Shown here in pieces: positions 30,881 through 38,149 of a stretch of 64,000 nt of DNA; the stretch's first letter is position 1; each line of letters begins with the position of its first letter. The stretch covers positions 558,001-622,000 of the forward strand of contig NZ_JAIMIB010000001.1 of assembly GCF_019966515.1 (NCBI RefSeq). The letters are read 5' to 3'. Under the pieces are notes generated by a model that did no database searches, was not told where the DNA came from, and saw only the letters and a program-made list of their open reading frames with translations. This DNA is from Roseovarius aestuarii. GTDB taxonomy: Bacteria > Pseudomonadota > Alphaproteobacteria > Rhodobacterales > Rhodobacteraceae. Both the position numbers and the translations under genes were made by a program.

Positions 30881-33135
30881 TCCGGCTCCTGCTCTGCTGA
30901 AGCGATGATATCGGCGACGAAACCACGCAACTCCTTGGGTGATACGGGTTTTTCAACACAAGGCCGCTTTGACTCGGCCAGAAAGGTTTGCGAGGCACGC
31001 CCCATCGTATCTCCGGTTACGAATCCGGTTTTGTCAATCAGGTGCGGGAAGTCCCGCTTGATAATCTCAAAAAATCCGCGCCCGTCTGTTTCGGGCATGT
31101 TCAGATCGCTCAGGATCAGCCCGTACTCATGCTGCTGCATGCTTTGCACCGCTTTGCTCGCCTGGCTGAACACATCCACCTCAAATCCGCTGCGTGTCAG
31201 AATTTCTGCATTAAGTTCCGCGACCTCGGTTTCGTCATCCAGAATGAGAATGCGGATTTTGCGATCAGTCGGCTGGTGTATTTGCCTGGTTTCCGGCTTC
31301 GGGGGCGCGGCGACATCGACGGGCAGGAAAATCCTGAAGACCGAGCCGCCTTTGGGCGCAGATGACAGGGAAATGCTGCCGTTATGCGACTGGATGATCC
31401 GATGGCACAAGGCCAGCCCTATACCGGTCCCCTCGCCGACATCCTTGGTTGTGAAAAACGGTTCAAATACCCGACCGCGGATGCTGTCGGGGATGCCAGG
31501 CCCGTCATCCTTGACGATGATCTCGACCCCCTTCTTGTCTTTTGTCGCGCGGCTGGTAACGGTGATTTCAGAGCCTGTTTCGCCATCGCGCATCGCCTGT
31601 TCAGCGTTCAGAATGAGGTTGATGAACACCTGCGTGATCTGATCCGGATCGGCACAGAGCTTGGGCAGGCCCTCGGCCAACCGGCATTCCATCGACGCGC
31701 CATCACCCTTGTCACCATAGCGCGCCACGTCCACCGCCGTCTGGATAATCTCATTGATATCGACACGCTGCATCCGGGCCGGTTGCTGACGCGCCATGGT
31801 CAGAAAGGTCTTGACGATCTTGGCACAGCGTTCAGCGGCATGGCTGATCTTTTCCACCTGGCGCAAGGTTTCGGCGTCTTTGCAATCTTCACGCAACATC
31901 AGTGAATGTCCTACCACAACGGAAAGCGGGTTGTTCAGTTCATGGGCAACCCCGGCCAGCAATTCTCCCATCGCCGACAGCTTTTCATTCTGATAAAGCT
32001 GGTCCTGCTGCTGCGCGAGTTCTTCTTCGATCTGCATTTGCTCGCTCAGATCGCGAGTGTGCGACACGATCACCTCTTCCCCATCATAGTCGATCAGCCG
32101 CGCCGAGACCGCCCCCCAGAACCGTTCGCCCTTGGCATTCAGATACTGAGCCTTGAATTCCGTGACCGATCCTTTGCGACGCAGCTTTTTAAGATAACCT
32201 GCGCGGGTATCGGGATCGGCATAGAACTGTTTGGAGCTGTCGACCCGGCCAAAAAGCGATATCGTTTCGGGGCTGCTGAACAACACCTCGCCCGTGTCCG
32301 CCTTGGTCATCTGAATTGGCGTGGGACACGCTTCGAGAACGCGGCGGATCATCGCCTCGCGCTCTTGCTGATCGCTCAGGTCCATGATGGCGGTCACCAC
32401 GTAGGTATCACCCTCGAATTCGACCAAACGACCCCATGATGTGGTGGCACAAAGCTCTCCGGCCGCGTTCCGCAGGGTGATGTGATAATCGTCAACCCGG
32501 CCCTTCTTTCGCAACTCGCTGATATAGTTTTCACGGTCAATAGGCTTCACATAATGCTCTAACGCGCTGCTCGTATTACCAAAAAGCGAGACCGCGCCGG
32601 GCGACCGGTAGAGAATGCGACCATCTTCAAGCCGCGCCATAACAATCACCATCGGGCTGGTTTCCAGCACCGTCCGCAGGATGTTTTCCTGTTCCCGAAC
32701 AACCGCTTCGGCCTGAAGGCGCTCGGTCACGTCAATATTCGTGACCACAAAGCCGCCTCGGCTTGTCGGGCTGAATCGCGTTTCGTAGAACGAGCCGTCG
32801 GTCAGTGCGACAATACGTTTTTGACGGCCCTCTGTCTTTGTGAACGCCCGCCCCGATGCAAGTCTTTCGGCCATATATTCCTCGACCCGTCCAATAGCAT
32901 CCGCATACTGGCCCCTCTCGGCGCCAGCCCTGACCAGATCTTCCCAGACCGCACCGCGCTCGATCAGGTCGCCGATCATTGGAAACATGTCGACATAGCG
33001 TTGGTTGCAGGTGACGAGCCGATGTTGGGAATCATAGACAGCGATGCCTTCGGATAGAGCCTCAATCGCATCCCACACAAGATCTGCCGCTTCGGGATTG
33101 CGTTCGAAAGTCGCTGGTTCAGTTCCGATTGTCAT
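30877..33135 (-). CDS. hybrid sensor histidine kinase (PAS-PAS-PAS-HisKA-HATPase-REC)
   Basis: A 752-residue soluble sensor with no membrane segment. Three PAS-like domains are visible: about 18-140 (ALSEGIAVYDSQHRLVTCNQ), 150-258 (VIVMARLEDGRILYRSPGAV) and 265-365 (PIQMTKADTGEVLFSSPETI). The H-box is AGVAHELNNPLSVVVGH (His398), followed by N and G boxes (LILNAEQAMRD, DDGPGIPD, GEGTGIGLALCHRI). A C-terminal receiver (about 627-745) carries Asp677 in LILSDLNMPETDG. This layout implies internal phosphorelay. It shares its PAS-kinase order and sequence with the kinase at 38150-39616. Confidence 0.94.
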   Translation of the reverse strand: MTIGTEPATFERNPEAADLVWDAIEALSEGIAVYDSQHRLVTCNQRYVDMFPMIGDLIERGAVWEDLVRAGAERGQYADAIGRVEEYMAERLASGRAFTKTEGRQKRIVALTDGSFYETRFSPTSRGGFVVTNIDVTERLQAEAVVREQENILRTVLETSPMVIVMARLEDGRILYRSPGAVSLFGNTSSALEHYVKPIDRENYISELRKKGRVDDYHITLRNAAGELCATTSWGRLVEFEGDTYVVTAIMDLSDQQEREAMIRRVLEACPTPIQMTKADTGEVLFSSPETISLFGRVDSSKQFYADPDTRAGYLKKLRRKGSVTEFKAQYLNAKGERFWGAVSARLIDYDGEEVIVSHTRDLSEQMQIEEELAQQQDQLYQNEKLSAMGELLAGVAHELNNPLSVVVGHSLMLREDCKDAETLRQVEKISHAAERCAKIVKTFLTMARQQPARMQRVDINEIIQTAVDVARYGDKGDGASMECRLAEGLPKLCADPDQITQVFINLILNAEQAMRDGETGSEITVTSRATKDKKGVEIIVKDDGPGIPDSIRGRVFEPFFTTKDVGEGTGIGLALCHRIIQSHNGSISLSSAPKGGSVFRIFLPVDVAAPPKPETRQIHQPTDRKIRILILDDETEVAELNAEILTRSGFEVDVFSQASKAVQSMQQHEYGLILSDLNMPETDGRGFFEIIKRDFPHLIDKTGFVTGDTMGRASQTFLAESKRPCVEKPVSPKELRGFVADIIASAEQEPE

Positions 33136-33289
33136 AGGCTTTTTTTATCCGTGCAATGTTTCAGCCCTTTTTCGGGAAGGCAGTCTTTTGTTTCAATTGT
33201 AACAGCAGCGGCCGGTTTCTGATCCAACGCTCCGCCTTACTATATTGTATTTATTGTATTTTTCAATTTTTCGATTTTTTACTTCGGAA

Positions 33290-33305
33290 GTTTCAATACT
33301 GAAAC
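33290..33305. promoter_or_regulatory. perfect dyad GTTTCA-ATAC-TGAAAC
   Basis: A 16-base perfect inverted repeat in the divergent region between the hybrid kinase and the cysK operon. It is about 90 bases upstream of the candidate leader peptide and about 155 bases from the kinase start. Its form is that of a dimeric regulator site. The binding protein is unknown. Confidence 0.45.
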
Positions 33306-33393
33306 GAAAAAGCGCCTTGGGTGACAACAGACTGCAACCTTGACCCTTCAGAAGTTTTCCAATCGCAACAATCCGACGCGAAGGAAAACCAGG

Positions 33394-33519
33394 ATGAAAC
33401 ATACATTTCCACCCCCCGGTGCAGCCAACGCGCCTTATCCCGCCCGACCGCGGTGTCACCGCGATTTTCCCGCAACCTGTCATCCGGGCACGGCCCCGGC
33501 ACCACAACGAAAGGTCTGA
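33394..33519 (+). CDS. possible 41-residue leader peptide of cysK
   Basis: ATG at 33394, preceded by GAAGGAAAACC, opens a frame of 41 codons that ends with TGA at 33517-33519, four bases before the cysK ATG. The peptide begins MKHTFPPPGAANAPYPARPR and contains two Cys and nine or more Pro codons, both of which can stall or sense translation. Its tight spacing to cysK and good ribosome site favour a translated upstream ORF. It could equally be chance in GC-rich DNA, and no homologue is recognised. Confidence 0.35.
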   Translation: MKHTFPPPGAANAPYPARPRCHRDFPATCHPGTAPAPQRKV

Positions 33520-33523
33520 CCAC

Positions 33524-34675
33524 ATGTCCCATATCAAGGCATCCATTCTCGACACGATCGGCAACACGCCGATTGTGAAAATCAACAATATCGGCCCTAA
33601 CGACGTCGATCTTTATGTCAAGCTTGAGGCGTTCAATCCGATGGGCTCGGTCAAGGATCGTCTCGCACTCGGCGTCATCGAAGCAGCCGAACGCGACGGG
33701 TCGCTCAAACCCGGCCAGACCGTTATCGAAGCCACCAGCGGCAACACCGGTATTGGTCTGGCAATGGTCTGCGCACAAAAAGGCTATCCGCTGGTCGTGA
33801 CCATGGCTGAAAGTTTCAGCGTTGAGCGCCGCAAGCTGATGCGGTTCCTGGGGGCCAAGGTTGTCCTGACTCCGGCCGCGCAAAAGGGCAGCGGCATGGT
33901 GGCCAAGGCACGCGAGCTGGCTAAAAAACATGGTTGGTTCATGTCCCGGCAGTTTGAAAACCCCGCCAATACCGAAGTACATAGCCGCACTACGGCGCAG
34001 GAAATCCTGCGCGACTTTGGCAAGGATGGGTTGGATTACTGGGTAACCGGCTTTGGCACCGGCGGCACCCTCACCGGCGTATCCCGCGTGCTGAAGAAAG
34101 ACAGCCCAAAAACCAAAATTATCGCCGCCGAACCGGACAATGCCCGGCTCATGGGCAGCGGCATGGTGCAGCCCTTCAATGCAGATGGCAGCGCCGCCGC
34201 CAGCCACCCCGAATTCCGCCCGCACCCGATGCAGGGCTGGTCGCCCGATTTCATCTCGGATCTGGCGAACCAATCACTTGAAGCCGGCTATATCGACCAG
34301 ATGCAACCGGTTGCCGGGGCAGATGCCCTGGCGATGGCCAAGGCGTTGGCCTGCAAGGAAGGCATTTTTTGTGGCATCACCGGCGGCGCCACCTTCGCCG
34401 CCGCGCTTCAGATCGCCAGGTCGGCACGCAAGGGATCGAAAATCCTCGCCATGCTGCCAGACACCGGAGAGCGCTATCTCTCAACCCCGCTGTTCGAGGA
34501 CGTGCCGACTGACATGACCGCAGATGAGATGGCGCTGTCGCATTCCACGCCGGGCGCGCGTTTCGACCTACCCACCCCTAACGGAGCCGGTAACGCCGTC
34601 AGCAACGGCACTCCGCAGACCCCGATCACCACCGGCCGTCAGGCCAACGCGCCAACACAGAGCGTCGACGCCTAA
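33524..34675 (+). CDS. cysK: cysteine synthase A (O-acetylserine sulfhydrylase)
   Basis: PLP enzyme that makes cysteine from O-acetylserine and sulfide. The 383-residue product starts MSHIKASILDTIGNTPIVKI and has the PLP lysine Lys44 in NPMGSVKDRLALG, the substrate loop EATSGNTGIGLAMV (69-82), and the PLP-phosphate loop GFGTGGTLTGVSRVL. After the usual end (TGERYLSTPLFEDVPTDM) there is a non-conserved low-complexity tail of about 50 residues rich in Asn, Gly, Thr and Pro (PTPNGAGNAVSNGTPQTPIT), longer than in typical CysK. It is followed after 27 bases by a PLP decarboxylase, suggesting an operon. Confidence 0.93.
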   Translation: MSHIKASILDTIGNTPIVKINNIGPNDVDLYVKLEAFNPMGSVKDRLALGVIEAAERDGSLKPGQTVIEATSGNTGIGLAMVCAQKGYPLVVTMAESFSVERRKLMRFLGAKVVLTPAAQKGSGMVAKARELAKKHGWFMSRQFENPANTEVHSRTTAQEILRDFGKDGLDYWVTGFGTGGTLTGVSRVLKKDSPKTKIIAAEPDNARLMGSGMVQPFNADGSAAASHPEFRPHPMQGWSPDFISDLANQSLEAGYIDQMQPVAGADALAMAKALACKEGIFCGITGGATFAAALQIARSARKGSKILAMLPDTGERYLSTPLFEDVPTDMTADEMALSHSTPGARFDLPTPNGAGNAVSNGTPQTPITTGRQANAPTQSVDA

Positions 34676-34702
34676 ACTTCCGACGCAACAGGAGCCGTCA
34701 AA

Positions 34703-36118
34703 ATGAAACAGGTACATTCCTTCCCCACCCTCGCAGGTCCGCTTGCTGCAGCCTCGGCCTATGCAACCGGGTATCGCGAGAGCAAGACCAACCTGCATCC
34801 GACGGCAACACTGGCCCAGTTGCGAAACTCCTTTGGCGGCGATCTGCCCGCCAAGGGCCAACCCGGCGAACAGGTTATTGCCGATCTCATCAAGGCCGCA
34901 GAGCCCGGGCTGGTCGGCAACACTCAGCCCGGGTTCCACGCCTGGGTCATGGGCAGTTCGCATCCGGTTGGTGTCGCCGCAGATTGGCTGACATCGGTCT
35001 GGGGGCAAAACGCCGCGCTCTACCAAGGTTCGCCAGCCGCCGCTACCGCCGAAGAGACCGCCTGCGACTGGCTGCTCGACATTCTCGATCTGCCGCGCGA
35101 GGCATCCGTTGGTATCACCACAGGTGCAACAATGGCAGGCTTCATCGGCCTTGCCGCCGCTCGCGACGAACTGCTGCGCCGGGCCGGTTACGACTTTGCC
35201 GAAACCGGCCTGCAATATGCGCCACCGGTGACAGTGTTCGTCGCCGAAGACACTCACGCGTCGAACCTTGCGGCGCTGCGGTATCTGGGTTTCGGAACCA
35301 ACAACATCGTCGCGGTCGCCTGCGATGATCAGGGGCGGATGATCACCGATGACATCGCCCGGCATGTGGCAAGGGTCAGCGGCCCCCGGATCATCGTCGC
35401 CACCGCCGGTCACATCAATTCGGGTGCCTTTGACGATTTCCACGCCCTCGCCGATCTGGCCGAACGGCATGGCGCCTGGCTGCATGTCGATGCTGCCTTT
35501 GGCCTCTGGGCGCGCGCCAGCGTTTCGACCCGCAGCCTGACCAACGGGATTGATCGCGCAGACAGCTGGTCAACGGATGGACACAAATGGCTGCAAATCC
35601 CCTTCGACGCGGGTTTTGCCATCGTCCGGGACAGCCAGGCCCATCGCCGCGCCATGAACATCACCGCCGGCTATCTGCCCGACGACCCTGATGACGGTCG
35701 CAATGCGACTCACTTCAACACCGAACTGTCGCGGCGTGCACGTGGTTTCACGGTCTGGGCAACGCTCAAGGCGCTGGGCCGTGAAGGGATCGCGGACATG
35801 ATACGCAACCATTGCGACTGCGCCAGCCTTCTTGCCCATAAGCTACGCAGGCTGCCCGGTATCCGGATTCATAATGATGTGATGCTGAACCAGCTGATCC
35901 TGTCCTTTGACCGGGGCCGGGGTGATGCCGATGCCAACCGAATGACCCAGGCGATGGAAGCGGCGCTGAACGCCGACGGGCAGCATTTCTTTCGAACCGC
36001 CACTTGGCAAGAGCGTTGCGTTCTGCGGGTTTCGATCATCAGCGTTGATACCGGTCCGGAGCATATCCAGACGCTTGCGCAAAAAATCGAAGCGCTCTGG
36101 CACGATATCCGCCGCTAG
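34703..36118 (+). CDS. group II pyridoxal-dependent amino-acid decarboxylase
   Basis: A 471-residue decarboxylase of the aromatic amino acid/glutamate decarboxylase fold. Visible features are the cofactor-stacking His185 in AEDTHASNLAALRY, Asp263 in AWLHVDAAFGLWA, and the Schiff-base lysine in STDGHKWLQIPFD (Lys295). The usual tyrosine/tryptophan pocket residues cannot be judged. It lies 27 bases after cysK with an AACAGGAG ribosome site and ends at a terminator. Its position suggests a cysteine-derived or related substrate such as cysteine sulfinate, but aromatic substrates are equally possible. Confidence 0.88.
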   Translation: MKQVHSFPTLAGPLAAASAYATGYRESKTNLHPTATLAQLRNSFGGDLPAKGQPGEQVIADLIKAAEPGLVGNTQPGFHAWVMGSSHPVGVAADWLTSVWGQNAALYQGSPAAATAEETACDWLLDILDLPREASVGITTGATMAGFIGLAAARDELLRRAGYDFAETGLQYAPPVTVFVAEDTHASNLAALRYLGFGTNNIVAVACDDQGRMITDDIARHVARVSGPRIIVATAGHINSGAFDDFHALADLAERHGAWLHVDAAFGLWARASVSTRSLTNGIDRADSWSTDGHKWLQIPFDAGFAIVRDSQAHRRAMNITAGYLPDDPDDGRNATHFNTELSRRARGFTVWATLKALGREGIADMIRNHCDCASLLAHKLRRLPGIRIHNDVMLNQLILSFDRGRGDADANRMTQAMEAALNADGQHFFRTATWQERCVLRVSIISVDTGPEHIQTLAQKIEALWHDIRR

Positions 36119-36162
36119 TCAGGCGGAAGGCCAGCGGCCACTCACGGTGTCGCTTGCTGAAA

Positions 36163-36191
36163 CCTCGCCGGAGAAATTCGGCGGGGTTTTT
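36163..36191 (+). terminator. intrinsic terminator after the decarboxylase
   Basis: CCTCGCCG (36163-36170) pairs with CGGCGGGG (36179-36186), with one T-G pair and an 8-base loop, then five T. It closes the cysK-decarboxylase operon. Confidence 0.85.
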
Positions 36192-36420
36192 CCTTCTATG
36201 CCGGATATCCGGCGCCACGCGTTCGGGCACGGTTTTGCTGAAACATATGAAACGCAATACCGCTAGGCGCGACCAAGGGCTGAAACACAGAAATCTTATC
36301 CTGTCTCACAACCCGGGCGCGGTAGATATCTCCTCGCTTACCTCCCTGCCCCGTGTTCGGGGACACATCATCTGTCAGGCTTTGGAGCCAAACGACTTTG
36401 ACCACAGAAAGGAAAATAAC

Positions 36421-36561
36421 ATGGCCCGCTTCAAGATAAGCAACCGCTTCGCTGCATCCCAGATGGCGCTCACCTCTGCCCGCAATGGGCGTTCAAAACC
36501 CGTGCCCGAGACAAAACAAGGATATTTCCAACGTATCGAATTTGACGTCGCGATGATCTGA
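36421..36561 (+). CDS. small basic protein, unknown function
   Basis: A 46-residue open frame beginning MARFKISNRFAASQMALTSA and ending RIEFDVAMI, preceded by GAAAGGAAA seven bases upstream of the ATG. It is basic, with no membrane helix or signal. The region upstream (36192-36420) has no other gene. The frame extends upstream but without a good start. Coding is suggested by the ribosome site and codon use; no family is recognised. Confidence 0.45.
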   Translation: MARFKISNRFAASQMALTSARNGRSKPVPETKQGYFQRIEFDVAMI

Positions 36562-36651
36562 GATGTGGGCGCCTGGCTTATCAGCCGGGGCGCGATTGCA
36601 CGGCCTGACGTCACAAACCAAATACTTCTAGGACTTACAAAATTGAAAACA

Positions 36652-36680
36652 TTGACCGTTTAAGGCAATCTTGCGAAAAT
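36652..36680 (+). promoter_or_regulatory. candidate promoter of the globin-cyclase-kinase operon
   Basis: TTGACC (36652-36657) is followed after 17 bases by GAAAAT (36675-36680), 64 bases upstream of the globin ATG. The -35 match is good and the -10 match moderate. The local stretch is the most AT-rich part of this gap. Confidence 0.35.
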
Positions 36681-36743
36681 CCGGTTGCGCTGGCTTGATG
36701 CCAAAAGCAAGGCGTCGCGCCATTAGCGTGAATTGGGGGATTT

Positions 36744-37115
36744 ATGGAAAAGGCACTTTTTGACAAATATGGCGGTTTTTCAACCGTCAGCAAAATCGTC
36801 CTGTCGCTCTATGACAGGTTGCTTGAAGATGATGATGTCGGGCCATTCTTCGATGATGTCGACATGCCCAGACTGATCGACCACCAGACGAAATTCGTCT
36901 CGTCGCTGATGGGCGGGCCAGCCTCGTTTACCGACGATCACATTGAACGCGCCCACAGCCACATGGACATCGACCATCTGCATTTCGACAAGCTGAAAGC
37001 GATCGTGTCGGAAACGCTGGCCGATTTTGACGTGGCTGAAGACGATATCAAGACAGTGCTCAGCGCGTTCGAGGACCGGCGCTCGCTTTTGGTCGAGAAA
37101 CCCAATGTCAATTGA
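36744..37115 (+). CDS. group 1 truncated haemoglobin
   Basis: A 123-residue two-over-two globin. LFDKYGGFSTVSKIVLSLYD is the usual helix A-B start with Tyr23 at B10; FFDDVDMPRLIDHQTKFVSS carries Gln48 at E11; LMGGP is the EF turn; and His71 in IERAHSHM is the proximal F8 haem ligand. Tyr-B10 and Gln-E11 together mark forms that bind O2 and NO tightly. GGGGGA precedes the ATG. The gene overlaps the next one, a nucleotidyl cyclase, by 11 bases. Such linkage suggests the globin senses or supplies a haem-bound gas for the cyclase and kinase, rather than only detoxifying NO. Confidence 0.92.
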   Translation: MEKALFDKYGGFSTVSKIVLSLYDRLLEDDDVGPFFDDVDMPRLIDHQTKFVSSLMGGPASFTDDHIERAHSHMDIDHLHFDKLKAIVSETLADFDVAEDDIKTVLSAFEDRRSLLVEKPNVN

Positions 37116-38148
37116 AGCCATCAATGAACAATTACTACGTGCAATCGGCGTGGGCGTCGCCCTGATTGCGCTCGACACCTACGCGGTGCGCTACCGGAAC
37201 GATACGTTCAACGAATGGTTCGGTGAAAACGAGGGCGCTTCGACCGTGCCCGATTTTTTCCCGTCGCTCGATCTCGATGAGCTCAAGACCGCGATAGAAA
37301 GTGGCGGAAAACTGACCACCGAAACCTCTTTCAAGCTGCGTCGCCGCAAAATGACCGTGGCGCTGGAATTCAACCGCGCTGATGACGCGAGCGAAAACAT
37401 CGCCGTGCTGGTCTGTCAGAACATCACTCGCATCAAGGAACTGGAATCAATGATAGATTCCTATTCGATGATGGTTGAACGCAATACGCATGAGATTAAA
37501 CGCGAGAAGGAGCAGGTGGAAAAACTGCTTCTGAACATGATGCCGCGTGCCGCCTATGAAGAGTACAAGACTTTCGGCGTGGTCTCGCCGCGCCTCTTTG
37601 GTCCGGTCTCGGTGCTGGCGCTGGATTTTACGGATTTCGATGCCCTGCTGTCCGAGAATGAACCCGGCGTCGTGGTCAGTGAGCTTAATGATATCTATAG
37701 CGCATTCGACCGGATCGGGGCGCAATTCGGCTGCCAGCGCATCCGCACCAATGGCGACAGTTATGTCGCCGTGTCAGGCGTGCCGGACCCGAACGAAGGC
37801 CATGCGAAGGCCGTTGCCAGTTCCGCTGTCCGGTTCCTGCGATATCTGGAACGTCGCAACGCAACGCATCCAATCCAGTGGAACGCGCGGATCGGCGTCG
37901 CCGCCGGATCGGTCATCGGCTCGGTTGTTGGCGCCCAAAACTACATTTACGATGTGTTTGGCCCAACCGTTTCCGCGGCACTCAAATCCCGGTCCGCGGC
38001 GCAGCCGATGACCCTTGCGACAAATCAGGATTTTGCTCGTCAGGTCAGCGACAAATTCCTTGCCTCGGCGGTGACGGGTGACACCAAACCGTTCGAAAAC
38101 GGTTTTGCGCTGATCGAGGAAATAGCCGATCAGGACCGGAAAGGCTGA
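37105..38148 (+). CDS. PAS-like/class III nucleotidyl cyclase with altered catalytic residues
   Basis: A 347-residue soluble protein: PAS-like N-terminal domain (1-108), coiled-coil signalling helix (109-145, LESMIDSYSMMVERNTHEIK), and class III cyclase domain (165-300). Both metal-binding Asp are present: Asp174 in VLALDFTDF and Asp218 in RTNGDSYVAVSG. Substrate positions Arg214 and Asp283 (YIYDVFGPT) resemble adenylate cyclases. But the transition-state Asn and Arg of the usual TVN-x3-R pattern are Ser290 and Lys294 (TVSAALK), so activity may be low or lost. The ATG at 37105 lies inside the globin gene; the stop is next to the kinase start, indicating one operon. Confidence 0.9.
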   Translation: MSIEAINEQLLRAIGVGVALIALDTYAVRYRNDTFNEWFGENEGASTVPDFFPSLDLDELKTAIESGGKLTTETSFKLRRRKMTVALEFNRADDASENIAVLVCQNITRIKELESMIDSYSMMVERNTHEIKREKEQVEKLLLNMMPRAAYEEYKTFGVVSPRLFGPVSVLALDFTDFDALLSENEPGVVVSELNDIYSAFDRIGAQFGCQRIRTNGDSYVAVSGVPDPNEGHAKAVASSAVRFLRYLERRNATHPIQWNARIGVAAGSVIGSVVGAQNYIYDVFGPTVSAALKSRSAAQPMTLATNQDFARQVSDKFLASAVTGDTKPFENGFALIEEIADQDRKG

Positions 38149-38149
38149 T

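Larger units (their letters stand above)
33136..33523. other. divergent intergenic region between the hybrid kinase and cysK
   Basis: The first half (33180-33290) is AT-rich with repeated TTGTATTT-like words and likely holds the kinase promoter. A perfect 16-base dyad follows at 33290-33305. The second half is GC-rich and contains a 41-codon open frame (33394-33519) just before cysK. Other open frames here show no coding signs. Confidence 0.5.

Noticed and set aside
33293-34273. 326-codon minus-strand open frame over cysK
   Set aside because: Shadow of cysK; no ribosome site or family.
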